DNA of 64,000 nucleotides from Amaranthus tricolor. Taxonomy: Eukaryota > Streptophyta > Magnoliopsida > Caryophyllales > Amaranthaceae. The notes beneath the pieces were generated by a model. It had not been told where the DNA came from. It saw only the letters and a program-made list of their open reading frames with translations, and did not search any database. The position numbers and the translations under genes are program-made. Shown here in pieces: positions 23,323 through 36,554 of this stretch. Within the stretch, counting starts at the first letter, position 1. Every line of letters starts with the position of its first letter. The DNA is taken from contig NC_080056.1 in assembly GCF_026212465.1 (NCBI RefSeq), forward strand, positions 7,782,517-7,846,516. The letters are read 5' to 3'.

Positions 23323-24405
23323 AAAATTTGAAAAAAATGAGATTATTTATCTACTTAATTCCAAATATAAGATTGGGAAAAACTTATGTCCCAAAATAAA
23401 CTTCCGTACATCCAATCCTAGCTTCGGGTAGAGTCGCTTTTAGTAACAGCGAAAGTGAAAAAAAAAAAAAATTAAAAGCCCAAAGTCGCTGTTAGTAACA
23501 GCGACCTAAAAAAAAAATAAAAAATTAAAAGCCCAAAGTCGCTGTTACTAACAGCGACTAAAAAAAAAATATATTTTTTTTTTAATTTAAGTCGCTGTTT
23601 GTAGTAATAAAAAAAAAGAGTATGGGTTTCTTTTTTTTCTATCCGAATCTGACACTTAGACTTGTGGCCATGGCCAATTATGGTTGTTGAATCTTTGTAA
23701 CAATTACATACACCGATACCTCTACCAATCTTCCCTTCCCCTGACTGTACTCTGTTGATTGCTTCTAGCTCTGATAGCCACCATCCTCTCTAGCGCTCAT
23801 CGCACTGCCTTGCCCTACATTTTCTTTATCCTTCCCGTTTTCTTTTTTTATCCTATCAACATGATTGAGGCCTTTTGGGGGGTTTTAAAGTACATTTTTT
23901 AGGAGTAGCAATGTCAATTTCCTTCTCTTTAGGTATTAAAGGTCTAAATTAAGGAGCTTCTATGGTTCATAACTCCTACAATCTTTATTGGCTTTGAATT
24001 CCCTTATTTTATACTTACAAGTACTCTGCTGATACATCATACTGATCAGTGTTGACAATTATCTCTTAAAGTGTCTTGTCTCTTGCTATCATTGTATTTC
24101 AGATCCAAAATACTACTCATAGTCAGGTTAAATCCAAAATTTAATGTTAAGGTTACTACTAACAGCGACTTAAATTAAAAAAAAAAAATTTTTTTTTAAG
24201 TCGCTGTTAGTAACAGCGACTTTGGCCTTTTAATTTTTTTTTAGGTCGCTGTTACTAACAGCGACTTTGGGCTTTTAATTTTTTTTTTTTCACTTTCGCT
24301 GTTACTAACAGCGACTCTACCCGAAGTTAGGATTAGATGTACGGAAGCTTATTTTGGGACATAAGTTTTCCCCAATCTTATATTTAGAATTAAGTAGATA
24401 AATAA
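23323..24405. mobile_element. Fold-back element with GTCGCTGTTA palindromes
   Basis: Long imperfect terminal inverted repeats (about 125 bp, near 23323-23455 and 24285-24405) include TTCCGTACATCCAATCC and TTCGGGTAGAGTCGC. Just inside them are several copies of a 21-bp palindrome built from GTCGCTGTTA and its inverse, separated by A/T tracts. The middle (about 23620-24150) is non-repetitive and unrecognised. It could be a MULE-type or fold-back transposon; no clear target duplication was found. Confidence 0.6.
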
Positions 24406-25551
24406 TCTCATTTTTTTCAATCTTTCTACGTACTACTATATAAAAGTTGCGCAAGTCTTATATGAACATATCACTCTAAAACTATAAAAAATAATCGCTT
24501 ATAATAAGTGATCATTTAAGATAATAAGTACACATTGGATAATCTCAATAAAGATGTTCTCACTGTGAGATCATCTCATTTGAATATCAACAAGTCTTGC
24601 AAGCAATCGTCTCATATTAAGCCCAATAGGTCAACTATATATAATTAATCATTTTAATGTTTGTATTGATCATTTTAATTTTTAACGTTGAAATTGAATA
24701 CTTTAAAAAAATTGATTTATTTAAGGTTATAAACTTATAGGTAGAAATTAATCACTTTAATGTCAAAATTGATCACTTTTAGATCAACATTGAAATTTTT
24801 TTTATTGATTGCTTTTAAACAAGGTTTTTTGGATCGAGATTTTGCGTAGGATCGTTGAGGAAGTAGGATCGAAATCGTTAGAATTGGATCGTGGAATCGT
24901 GTGATCTTACAAATATGCATTAATATGCTTTAGATAACTAATTATCAAATATATTTGTTTATTTTTAAAGTTTTAAGGTGTAAATAAAAACTTATTTGAC
25001 TTGAATTATTAGGTTTGAAATTTAAATAAAAATACTTTTAATAATAATTTTAAATTACGAATAAAAAAAACTTGAATTTGGGCTAGCCTATTAATACCCA
25101 CCTCATAATAAGGTGGTGAGGCAATCTTTTGTGAGGTTTTGCGAAGTAATATATTGACTATAGTTTTTAAATAACAAAAACTAATATTGTTATGCTTAAC
25201 TTGTGCAAATAAACAATGTCATACATTCATAAATAAGTTACATCTATATCTATAGATGTGTAATTCACATGTTTCTAAGAGTTTTCAGATAAGTCATACT
25301 TCTATATGAACAACTCTAATAATATAATATAATTATAATTTTTATATGTCTTGCATGGCGCATACATATAAGTAGTAGTTAGAGATGAAAAAAATAAAAT
25401 TATTTGAGTTTCAATCAAATATGGGTATGAATTATTGTGTAACGGGTACATATGCGTATGAATTTGGTGAGTAGTGAGTGGATATGGGTATAAAAAGTTT
25501 AACTTGCCATGGGTAATGGATAAGTGGTGGGTATGAAATCTTACCGGCTTC
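24406..25551. other. Spacer right part, nothing recognised
   Basis: AT-rich DNA without a convincing gene. It ends ...CCGGCTTC directly before the left end of E copy 3; this octamer has no partner in the window. Confidence 0.5.
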
Positions 25552-25943
25552 TAGAGGTGTTCATTCGGGTCATCGGGTCGGTTTCGGACGAGAGTAATTC
25601 GGCTCGGTTGGTTTTCGAATCGGTAGTTTTCGGTTGTATACAACAACGGGTCATACTCGGGTCAGATCGGTTAGTTACGGGTCGGTTTAACAACGGTTGT
25701 TCGCATTATCGGGTTCAAACCGGTTTGTTATCGGTTGAAATTCGAGTCGCGTGTCAATCGAGCTCGGGTTGTCATCGGTCTTACATTAGTTCGGTTTTTT
25801 CGGGCACAAATCGGGTTCGAGCTTTATTTTTCGAGTAGTTATCGGTTACGGACAACTATTGATCGGGTCAATATCGAAATAAGTTAATAGTCGGGTTTTT
25901 AATTGATGTATGCTCATTTTATGGCAGATCAATTTATTTCAAT

Positions 25944-25948
<5 letters not shown>

Positions 25949-26031
<83 letters not shown>
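25949..26031. repeat. (AT)n microsatellite in E copy 3
   Basis: A pure AT run of about 82 bp. Confidence 0.95.
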
Positions 26032-26035
<4 letters not shown>

Positions 26036-27073
26036 CTATTATTTAATAATGCATCATGTTGCTACTTTTGATAATTGATTGAATATTAAAACTCGATAAT
26101 CGAAACTCAATTTGTTTGAATGAATAAGAATAATCTAAACTATCTCATAGGCTATTAGTTACGTACTTAGACTTATTAGCTTTATTGAGTACTCTAAAGG
26201 TTAAACTAATAGTCTCTCCAATTCAGAGTAATTATCTCGATTTCTTTTTAGGCTTGTAATTAACTTATTAGAAATTTAGAATATATTACTAGAGGGAGAA
26301 TTTATGCAAATTCCAAATGAGACATTTGTTTTTAATTAGAGGGAGTATAAGCTAGTAGAATATACATTACTCTATTACACTAATAATCGATTGTATTTCT
26401 AAATTTGATAATTAAAACTTATTATATATAATAAAGTGAATTAGATTAATCAAGTAATCATAACCATTTTATATGATATCATGTATTTATACTTATTAGT
26501 GACCTTGAATACTTTAAAATAATAAATCTATTGCACTAATAGTTGATCGTATTTAATTTAAAGCTTAATAATGTTCGGAACTAGACCTATTGGAGTGAAT
26601 GAAACTAATACAAACTATCTTATAGAGTTTTAGAGTTATAGTTACAGACTATCATTGACAGTTAACTCAATGTTATTACTGATCTTAGGGCTGGCAAAAG
26701 CTGACCCAACCTGCTAACCTGATCTGTTTATTAGCGGGTTTGGGTTTAGATTTTTGACCCAATTAATTAAATGGGTCAACCCAACTTGATCTGTTTATTA
26801 AATGGGTTAGGTTCAGGTTGAATATTTAAACCCGAAAAAAACCTGTTTAACCCATTATTAAATTGGTCAATCAGGTCAGGTCGACCCATATTTTAACCCA
26901 TTTATTAACCCATTGAAAATTTTGTAAATTCAGTTTTATTGCTACTCATCCTAACTTACTCTAATGTAAAGATCAGTTAACAACGGATTTCTTATTTCTA
27001 ATTCTCAAAATACTACATTTTTGGAGTACTTTCCAAAAAAAAACATTGTTGTAGAGATTAGTGAAAGCACAAT

Positions 27074-27124
27074 ATCCCACATCGGTCAAGAAAAAAGAGC
27101 AAGGTAATGCTATGCATATAAATA
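27074..27124 (+). promoter_or_regulatory. snRNA promoter (USE + TATA) of U5 copy 3
   Basis: ATCCCACATCG (27074-27084), 32 bp, TATAAATA (27117-27124). Confidence 0.75.
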
Positions 27125-27143
27125 ACAAAACCTGCTTCTCTTT

Positions 27144-27243
27144 ATTCTCACGCTACCACGCAGTGAGCACAAAGCGAACTATTCTTTCGCCTTTTACTAA
27201 AGAATACCATGTGCTCGCTGCATTAAGTGGCATACGTTTATTT
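27144..27243 (+). ncRNA. U5: U5 snRNA gene, copy 3, 3' truncated
   Basis: Mirror of copy 2. Loop 1 and its stems are intact (ATTCTTT/AAAGAAT from 27181). Single-base differences from copy 1 include CACGCAGTG and GCTGCATTAAG. The 3' hairpin is replaced by oxygenase intron DNA. Confidence 0.75.
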
Positions 27244-27616
27244 TTGACTTGAGTTATTGACTATATAGCATTATATTTAAAGCATCAGGTATTTTCTTAA
27301 GCTTAAGCTGATTAGTCAAAGTCTCAAGATTAGTAAGAAGGGGTATGAGTAGGATTCGAATAGGGTCTAGCAAACTGAGATTTACACCTTATTTTTTGTA
27401 GGACCCAAATCCAAACTCAAATCCTTTGAAGTTGAAAATTTAGGACTCATATCCTAGATTTATAGGGTCCAAAAAAAGAGTGAGACCCTCAAATTAGGGT
27501 CGACTCTGGGTCTAGACACATACACATCTATACTCCATGTAAATAATATATGTATATCTAGTGTATGATGAGTTCTTAACCTGATTGTAGTCTTAAATGA
27601 TGGCTTTAAAATGCAG

Positions 27617-27859
27617 TTGATGAGTAATGAGATATTCAAGAGTGTAATACACAGGGTGATTCCAAATTCAAAGAAGGAAAGGTTTACAGTGGCAGCATTT
27701 TATTTTCCAAACCCAGATGGTGAAGTGGGACCTGTAAATCAACTGATATGCAACAATGAACCACAGTTGTATAAAAGAGTGTCCACTCAAACATACAGAA
27801 ACCTCTTCTTTGAGACATACCCTACAGGCAAAAGGGTCATTGATGTTCTCAAATCTAGT
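27617..27859 (+). pseudogene. 2OG-Fe(II) oxygenase last exon (gene A), right-arm copy
   Basis: Same exon as 20683-20925: IHRV supplies the distal iron ligand and ERFTV the co-substrate Arg. One A has been lost near the end, so the stop after DVLKI is missed and the frame runs on through unrelated hydrophobic residues to about 27976. One other residue differs (QLYKRV here, QLCKRV in the left arm). The intron upstream (23080-27616) contains the fold-back element and E copy 3. Confidence 0.85.
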
Positions 27860-28196
27860 TTAATTTGTATTCTTAATTTCTTCATACTTTTGTCTGCATC
27901 ATCAACTTTCTTTACTCAAACTATCCCTTCTTCTAAATGTTGTACTTTGATGTGGAGTGTTTTTTTTTTCTTCTAAATGTGATGAAAATGTTATCATTAT
28001 AAGTTTCTCTAAAGGAAATCGTCCATTTGGGTATTATCGCAAACAATACGTGTAGCTAAGGGTTTAAACACACTGGAGTTAGACTAATTAAATTTACCTT
28101 ATTTCAATTGCCACATACTAGATTTAAAATATATTCATTTCGTTTCTTTTTAAATATCCTATTTGTTTTTTGGACATTATTCATCGATCACTCATA

Positions 28197-28750
28197 CGGC
28201 CCGTTTGGTACATGGTATTAGAGGGCGGTAATGGTAATAAATTAAGTAATAAAAAATTTGGTTGTTCGGATGCCTTCAATGGTAATGGATGGTAATAAAA
28301 TAAGGTAATGAAATTACCAAAAAGGGCCATTTTTATTACCATCAAACAACCTGATATTAGGCTGTAATGGTAATGAAGTATTACTGTGGTAATAAAATAA
28401 GGTAATGTTGTTTCGAGTTGAAGAAAAAAAAATAATGAAGAAAAAAAAGGTAATGTATGTAATTATCCAAAAAAATATTATTATTAAAAAAGAAATCATT
28501 AGATAGAATAATTTAGATACAATAATGCTTTTAGATACAAATATACAATAATGAAACTAAGAGTCATTACCATTTTTTATTAATAACAACCAAATGCAAT
28601 AAATGGAATATTATCTTCCATTACCATTCTTTAGTCATGCACACCAAACAAAAGAATCTTCATGACCAATTCTAATATCCATTCCTTCATTACTATTGCC
28701 ATTACAACATTTCATTCCCATTACTTCATCACCATCAACCAAACGGGCCG
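28197..28750. mobile_element. Tourist-like MITE C, right-arm copy
   Basis: Mirror of 19783-20336. One flanking TAA has changed to TAT/ATA. Confidence 0.85.
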
Positions 28751-28753
28751 TTA

Positions 28754-29053
28754 GGGGTATTTGATATTGGAATATATAATGTAATGGGAAGATAAATGAT
28801 AAAGACGAGTAAAGGTAAGAGTATGGATTGTAGTTATATGTTATTTGGCGTAAAAATATAAGGAAACATTTACTTGATCATAGTATGAGAATTTGTTACT
28901 TGACATAAATTATAGGTAACAAAATAAGGTATTCATTACCCTCAAGAAAGGTTTTAGGTTAACCTAATATTATACCAAACAAAAAATGTGGAGTAATAAT
29001 AATTCATAATTAAATCCCTTACTTGGTATTAAAGAGTTCATACCAAACACCCC
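28754..29053. mobile_element. Tourist-like MITE B, right-arm copy
   Basis: Mirror of 19480-19779, abutting MITE C through one shared target triplet. Confidence 0.8.
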
Positions 29054-29570
29054 TTAATGTGTATTTTATTTTCAAGCCATACGCTAAAATATAGTTAAAT
29101 AGAGAGTTACAGCTTTAAGTATCCGATTAGTGCATCAATGACTTTACTTTTATATAGGCAAATTACTCACCAAATATGATAATAAAACAAAATAGAAATA
29201 ATAAATTTAAATGGAGTATGAAACTAGACATGAATACAAAATTAATGAATGTTAATTTTCACGTTTTAACTTTTAACTAATAGAGATTATAAAATACTCT
29301 ATTATCATTAAATATACTCTTGATTTTTTATTTTAATAAGACAATCTCATATAATCATATACACAAGTTGACTGAAAAAAAACATACACAACGCCTAAAC
29401 CAAAATGGCGTTAATTAATACTTTGTGTTAGTTATTCCGGAGGTACATGTAGAATGCTTTTAGGCGCTTCTGTTTTTTGCTTTCTAATTTCAAATACTCT
29501 GCTCATTAGTCATTACTATCAAACTTGTGCTATAGATATCTAATTTCAAGCGTAAGATTAAAAAAAGTCT

Positions 29571-29637
29571 TAAGGGGTCGGGTTCAAACCGATGGCCCGG
29601 TCCGTTAATATTTTGATCCGATCCGTTGAACGCCTCT
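29571..29637 (-). mobile_element. hAT end relic related to E, right-arm copy
   Basis: Mirror of 18896-18962; reads GTTGAACGCCTCTA at its outer end. Confidence 0.4.
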
Positions 29638-29757
29638 AAATATGCGATAGTATTTAAATACTAAAAAAATAAAATAAATTAATATTTTATAGGAAAAAGT
29701 GGTAAAATGCGAGATAAAAAAAATTAGTCATAACTAAAAATAAAAACACAAATTCTT

Positions 29758-29984
29758 GTGAGAGACCATCTCTAATCGGGTCGGCCCAATATATAATTTT
29801 TTAAATATTGTAAGTAAGCATTAAAAATGATGTAAGTAGGCATTTAAGATACTGTGAGTAGGTATTAAGAATACGATAAGTAGGCATTAAGAATAATATA
29901 AGTAGGCATTAAGGATAATGTAAGTAGATATTAAGTTTTAATGGGCTGGGCATAATAGACATCTCTCAAAGAGACGGTCTCTCA
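29758..29984. mobile_element. MITE D with internal tandem units, right-arm copy
   Basis: Mirror of 18549-18775. Confidence 0.5.
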
Positions 29985-30137
29985 AAAGAGTAGCTGAAAT
30001 AAAAATGGCTTAAAGTTACTGAAACAGACAAAAAGATGAGAGGCAACTTTTGGGCACTAATTATCTATTTTTAAATTTCGTTTTTCAAGTTGGTGATTGT
30101 AGATCCATAATTTAATATTTCTTTCAATTCAGTATTA

Positions 30138-30433
30138 GGGGGTGTTTGGTATGGGAATATAAAATGTAATGCAAACGAAAATGATAAAGAGGAGTAAGAG
30201 TAAGGGTATGGGTTGTAGTTATATGTTGTTTGATATGAAAATATAAGAAAAACACTTAATTGATCATAAAAAAGGAATTTGTTACTTGACATAAATGGAT
30301 GGTAACACAGTAAGGGTATCCATTACCCTCAAGAAAAGGATTGGGTTAACCTAATATCATACCAAACAAATATGTGGAGTAATGGTAATTGAATCCCTTA
30401 CTCAATATTAAAAAGTTCATACCAAACACCCCC
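30138..30433. mobile_element. Tourist-like MITE A, right-arm copy
   Basis: Mirror of 18100-18395 with the same GGGGTGTTTGGTATG termini. Confidence 0.85.
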
Positions 30434-31442
30434 TTAATGTTTTATTTGTTTTATACACTCTATCCAATGCGCTTATTCAATTCTTAATATTTCTAATTGT
30501 GCGTAATTAAAAATTATGAAAAGTTGATATAAATAATCCTTGCATTGAGATGAATCAAACAAGATCACACTTGACTATGTTTTAACTTATAGATTAATAA
30601 TAGAATACAAATTAAGAGTAAGAGATGAATAATGTCCAAAAAGCAAATGGGACATTTCTTTTTACCAAGTTGTTGCCCCTTTAAGGATGTCGATAATTAA
30701 TTTATATATTGCTTAATTTTATTTTACAATTTTTTTTCAATGTATAAAAAAAAATAGTCAACTGAAATTTTATTTAATTCTTTCTAATATATATTTTTAT
30801 AATATCAACTTATTATAATTTTTTGTTATAATACTTGAGAATATTTAATGCCAAAAGAGTCTATTGTATGTAGTCATCAAAAAACAGTGGAAATTATTAC
30901 TTTCTCTGTTTCAATATCACTTAGAAATATTGTACAATTCATTTATTACTCTTAATCTGTGATTAGTTTTTAATCTATAAATTAAAAAAATAGTCAAGTG
31001 AGATGTTGTTTGATTCGTCTGTTATATGATTCGTCTCGATGAAATAAATTTACATAGATATACTCCCTAGTCCCTCCAATTTACTATTAGCATCTCATTT
31101 GTTTTATGCACTTTATTCAATAAACTTATTCAATTCTTAATATCTCTAATTGTACATAATTAAAAATTATGAAAAATTTATATGAATAATCTTTAGATTG
31201 ATCAAATAAAATTCCACTTGACTGAATTTTAATTTATAAATTAATAATAACATAAAAATTAAGAGTAAGAGATAAATAGTGTCAAAAAAGCAAATAGAAC
31301 ATCGACCGAGTCACATATAATTAAATTATTTGACATAGTAGTACGTTATAAGTCATAACCATTGGATAAGAGCTTTGATCTACAGAAAGCTAAAAGATTA
31401 AGCAAGTGAAAGTGAGAAACTGAGAATCCTATAAGTGTTGAA
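30434..31442. other. Right arm, gene B upstream flank with decayed MITEs
   Basis: Mirror of 17091-18099; no gene recognised. Confidence 0.4.
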
Positions 31443-33394
31443 ATGGATGAATCAAGGAATGAAGATATAGCATCAAGATTAGTACAGGAGAAATCCCAGA
31501 AAATTACATCCTTAAAAATGAAGTTATACTTCCTGCCATTGATGCTTCCCCAACTTTATGGAATCAATCTTTATTCATTGATTTTTCTCCTCTTTCTGTT
31601 TATGATCCTTCTACTGCTGCTCAAAATGAACTCACCAAACTTCACTCTGCTTAACAAGATTGGGGTTGCTTCCAGGTTTTTATTTTTTTATTTTTTTCTT
31701 TGATTCTTTACTTATTTTGTCATGAGACCGCAAAATACCCCTCACATAAGAGTCTCTATGAGCTTAAAATATGGACGTAACATAGATTCTCTCCATATCT
31801 GAGGTTATATATTTTCTTATCTTAAAAAATTATCTGAGATTATACATTTTCTTATCTTAAAAAATTAAATAAGAGGTATGATTTGAACATGTGACCTCTT
31901 ATAATGCTGACTTTTGATATTATTTCAAGAAATCAACTCAACCAAAAACTTAAGTCGATGATAGTAGGCTTGAGGCCTTAGGATATTTATATACTCCAAC
32001 ATGTTTATTACACTTATGATCAAACAAATCATTAAGTAATTTTTCTTATTAATGATAGATTGTAAATCATGGGATGACAATTTCATTTCTGAATGATTTG
32101 ATTGAGGTTACTAGACAATTTTTTGGACTTCCATTAGAGTAGAGACTAAAATGCTCAATAGCTGAAGATTTATTTAATGGATATGGGAATGCTGCAACTA
32201 TTGCAGGGAATAAGTCTCTGAATTGGAATGATAGACTCTTTCTTACTGTTTATCCTGAAGATCAAAGAAAGCTCCAACTTTGGCCTCAAAAGCCTCAAAA
32301 GTTTAGGTACATTATCAATTATCAACCCTTTAGAATTCTGATTTTTATTCTATTGTTTGAGCTAACTCCTCCCCTAGGTCCCAAGCCCGAATAAAAGAGG
32401 TAGGTAAGCGGTAAGTTAGTGACAACCAGCTCAGTAAAATTTAGTCACATCCATGAACATGTACCAAAAATCTCACATGGGCGTTTATGTAGACGACTCA
32501 ATCTTTTGGGATTTAGGCTTTCGCATTGTTGTTGATTCTATTGTTGAATTGATCTTTGTCAATTTCTAGTGTTCCCCTCATATTCATATTCATCCTAGTT
32601 ATTCCTAATAGGCCGATGTTCAATATTTCTTTGCTTCAGGTCATAATGAGCAAAATGGCTCATCAAATCATGTGTAATTTTTAGTAATGCAAACATACAC
32701 ATAATATTTGGTAAACAACCTATTATTTTCACGAAGTGTAAGGTTGCGTAGTGCGTACATCCTACCCAAAACCCCACCCCTCACAAGCGGAAGTCAAAGT
32801 GAAGCCTGGCATCAAGGTAATTAAATTTGAAAGTATACTGTTGAAACTATTTCACATGTGAAGATCTCAAATCACTAAAATAGTGAATTATAGACTTGTA
32901 TATAATGCTTGATGTGTAATCCTCTTAATACCGTATGGTTTTGGAAAAGAGTGAAACTCATCATGTTTTGTATGCAAGTCGATGGGTTTGTGGGTTTGAG
33001 CCCATGGGTGCCATGTTGGTGGGTCCACATGAGTGGGCTCATGGGGTGATTATGTGACGAATTGTCACATCATAGCATATACATCTATCTATCAGTTGAT
33101 TACAAATTTCAATTGATATGAGCTGACTAGAACTGATTTTTGATGGGTTTATAGTGATTGTTTTTCATATGCATTTAGTGGATTTTATTAAGAAAAACGA
33201 GTTCTTGTGAGCTTGCAGAGAAGTTCTGGATGAGTTATCATTGAATTTGACAGTAATCTTATTAATTATGCTGAAAGCCATGGCGCGGTGCCTGGATTTA
33301 AAGGATGACAGCGTCATAAAGGAGCATGGTGAACGAGGATCCATAGACACAAGATTCGGAATCTACCCACGTTGTGCACGGCCTGATCAAGTTT
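31443..33394 (+). pseudogene. 2OG-Fe(II) oxygenase (gene B), right-arm copy, three broken exons
   Basis: SRG1-like non-haem iron dioxygenases oxidise specialised metabolites or hormones; the substrate here cannot be told. Exon 1 (31443-31675) begins MDESRNEDIASRLVQE, then shifts frame. The second frame reads GEIPENYILKNEVILPAIDA and later ELTKLHSA, stop, QDWGCFQ before a GT donor. Exon 2 (32059-32306) reads IVNHGMTISFLNDL... FFGLPLE, stop, RLKCS... LNWNDRLFLTVYPEDQ and ends at a GT donor. Exon 3 (33219 to about 33394) reads EVLDELSLNL... YPRCARPDQV and then breaks off before the H-x-D motif. Intron phases are consistent with the family. At least three lesions make it a pseudogene. A 7 kb stretch with the solo LTR separates it from the next fragment. 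Confidence 0.87.
31730..31932 (-). mobile_element. tRNA-derived SINE relic in gene B intron, right-arm copy
   Basis: Mirror of 16601-16803. Confidence 0.55.
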
Positions 33395-33843
33395 TGTTGA
33401 CAAAATGTTTCTCATTACAAAAAGTTTTGTTTTATCATAACTTCCCTCTAAAAAAAGTTAAACAATCCTTGTGATCTAAATATATGAGTTGAAATACATG
33501 TCTACAAAAAATTACTTGCTTCATATTAATAATCAGTTTCAATCTTAAATTTTGTTGTAACATATGTATTTTCTTAGTATTTTAAAATTTTAAAATTTAT
33601 CATAAAATAAATTAAATATTATTAATTAAAATTTATTTAAAAAGATAATAAGTAATTTTGACAACCGTTAATACATTACCTTTACACAATTTTATTATAA
33701 ACCAAATTAAACTCCCTTGTTTCATCATTTCATCATTTCAAATCAAAAAAAAAAACAACAAAAAAAAAAGACTGCCTTTGTTTCATTAGAAAATTCAAGT
33801 GATATCATCTACACAATGTTGCAGGTTATGTCTATTAAAAGGC

Positions 33844-36312
33844 TGTAACGGAGCGTTCTTTTCGAATTTAGGTTTATAATAATATAATAGTAGGTAATGC
33901 TAAGCGGAAGTCTATCGTACCGTGATTATTGCGAAAAACAAATAAGACAAAACAGAATTTTCAATTAAAACAAAGAAAACTTAAATCATTAAAATATAAT
34001 TTTACGTATTACATCTTTCTATAATACATAATTATCGTCCATAATATAAACTATATACATATTATATCCTAATCTCACATAAACAATACAATATCTTCTT
34101 AATAACTTCATGTAAAGTTACCTGCTGCATCTGCTCCCGAAATATGGGAACAGCCGATGGAAATCGGTCAGCTTTAAAAAAAACCGAGTATAAAAATTTA
34201 CCGCAACTATACAAGTATGGATAGTATATGCACGACAATTAAGTAATAAGCAAAAATAAGTGCATTGCAATAAATAATATGCAAGGTATCTTATGTATTA
34301 TAGGGAATTCATTTTCATATTAGATTCATTTATATATATATAACTTCTGGTCCTTCTGCTTGAGTACCAGGGCGTGATTTACTAACACTTCTGCTTGAGT
34401 GTGAAGTGTTAGGGCGTGGAATCCGACTACTTATTTAATGAATGCAACACATATGATCTTTGTTTGATATATGTAAGGGCCTGTTAGGGTGAGGTAAACC
34501 AAAACCCCTAACTTAGTGGGAGTCGTCACTCCTCCAGTACAATATTGCTCGAGCCACAGGCCAGGTTAAACAACCTTACTGTGTTCGCCGTATTTTACGT
34601 GTCGGAAAACACGTCCCACGTTTTTTACATGCCGGAAGCATGGTTCGAAATTTCCTTACTATCAAGCCTTTTTATTATCATGTTACTGTTTTCATATAAA
34701 TGCAACATTACAATAACATACAATAGAAATAAATTCATAACATCATGCATATAAATATTCATTTATTATTAAACTAAATCAAAACTAAAATGGGTCTTTA
34801 GTATTTATTTATAGATAAATTTCAATTATGCTTTATTATTTTCTTAATAACTTATTTTTAAATTTTGTACATGAATAATTAATTTTCTTAGGATCGAAAT
34901 CGACACGAAATAATTTAAAATAAATAATTTATTAAATGAGTTGGCATATATTCTTATTCACCAAAATAAATTAATTTTGATTATTTCTTTCATTTTTATT
35001 CTTTTTGCCTACAATAACCATTTAATTTATTAATTTATTTCTTTAAAATTTAAATATCATAAAATTTCACAAAATTAATTTAAATGAAATGAAAATACAG
35101 TAACACTAAAATAAATTATTTTTTTCCAGAATTAATTATTTTTAACCCAAATTTATGAATTTCCTTATTTTATGCGTTTTTTAGCAAAACAAATTAATAA
35201 TAATATTTATATTCAACAATAATTCACGAAATTAATACACAACTCATGTCTCATATTTATATATATACAGAAAAAGTTTCGTTTAAAAATATTAATATTT
35301 ACTATTATAATTAAAATTATTTCAGATTTTGCGGTTTGTTTTGTTTTAGAAAAAAATTAATCATAATATTTATACTCAACAATATTTCACGAAATTAATA
35401 TAAAATCTATATCTCATATATATATATGTACAGAAAAAATTTCGTTTAAAAATATTAATATTTACTATTTTAATTTAAATTATTTCAGATTTTGCGGTTT
35501 TTGGCAATTTCAAAGAATAAATCATATAAATTAAATTACAACGAATTAATTCACCAAAATTTGCAGAAAATGAAATTTAAATATAATGAACACATATAAA
35601 AATTTATGGGCATAATTTCATGTAAATAAATATATGTAAGAATTTATACCTTTACTAATATCAATATTAATTAATTCACTTTGTTATAGAATTTCTAGCC
35701 ACAAAATTAGCTTCCTCCCCTTGAATTTCTATAATTAACACTAAATACTATTATTAGAAAATTTTTGAGAATTTTTAGGAATTTTTCTAGTGTTTTTAGA
35801 ATTTTTCTTTAGAAATTTGCTTTTAGGAATAAATTTTCTGATTTTTTTTTTCTCCTCCTTTCCTTTTACCCACGGTATGCTTGTTCTATTTATAGGCTAA
35901 GGATTGTAATTTTTTTGTTGTTTTAATTTTCCTTGATGTGCAAGCAAATATAATTACTCCAAGATATTTTATCATAAGGATAAGACTACATTAAAATTTT
36001 TTGTCACCTAGTTTTAGTCTTGCCGCCAACTTTTTAGAATTTTACCTTTTTTTTAATTATTATTATAATATATATCTTTATTTTTAATAAATTAATATGG
36101 GAAATAAAAAGATTAACTTATTATAGTTAATTTAGCTAGACTTAATATTTAGATAATTTATTTTAAGAGAAATAAATTATATATAAAAGAAAAACGAGAA
36201 CTTAAAAACGATTGGAATAAAATTTCGAAACGGCATTAAAAATAAAATAATAAAACGAAACGATTATTGAATTTGTCGAAATATTTAAGATTAAGAAAAA
36301 CGGTCTGTTACA
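33844..36312 (-). mobile_element. Solo LTR with 5-bp duplication AAGGC
   Basis: 2469 bp, starting TGTAACGG and ending CTGTTACA on the plus strand, with perfect TGTAAC/GTTACA ends. AAGGC lies on both sides (33839-33843 and 36313-36317). On the minus strand a promoter-like TATAAATAG (35886-35894) sits about 420 bp from the LTR start, giving the orientation. No primer site, polypurine tract or coding region is attached, so it is best read as a solo LTR left by recombination between the two LTRs of a retrotransposon. Ty3/gypsy is likely from the size, but not shown. Confidence 0.8.
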
Positions 36313-36316
36313 AAGG

Positions 36317-36554
36317 CGATGTGGGATAGCATGTATGAAACATTTCAATTCATGGGTGAATTGCAACACATCCGATCCCACATCCTAAAATGAAAGATGG
36401 GAAGCTCCTACTTTCTTATAAATAGTCTCATGTGAATTCCAATGGTTTTGCTTAAGTGTTCCCATTGGCTATCTTCTTACTTTAGAAGGTTGGGCTATAT
36501 GGGCATAGTATAGAATAGTGTGTAGGGAGGTTTGGGTTTCTAGGGTCGGGTGAG
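36317..36554. other. Right-arm-only segment with snRNA-like promoter boxes
   Basis: This piece is deleted in the left arm. It contains CGATGTGGGAT at 36317-36327 (a USE on the minus strand, cut off from its downstream side by the LTR). It also has ATCCCACATCC on the plus strand followed by 31-32 bp and TATAAATAG near 36420. No snRNA structure was recognised downstream. It may be a remnant of another repeat. Confidence 0.45.

Larger units (their letters stand above)
23004..25551. repeat. Spacer between the two giant arms
   Basis: The only unpaired part of the palindrome core. It holds the exon remainder, intron-like DNA, a fold-back element (about 23323-24405) and AT-rich sequence up to E copy 3. 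The part 23085-24154 recurs inverted at 45259-46325. Confidence 0.8.
25552..27243 (+). mobile_element. E copy 3: left half of E, right-arm inner edge
   Basis: Starts TAGAGGTGTTCATTCGGG and ends inside the U5 gene at the same base as copy 2. Its left flank (CCGGCTTC) differs from that of copy 2 (TGAAAGAT), so the two inner E ends derive from different insertion sites although the arms are otherwise mirror images. Confidence 0.85.

Noticed and set aside
36317..36440. A further snRNA gene next to the solo LTR
   Set aside because: USE and TATA-like boxes are there, but no U-RNA loop, Sm site or hairpin could be recognised downstream.
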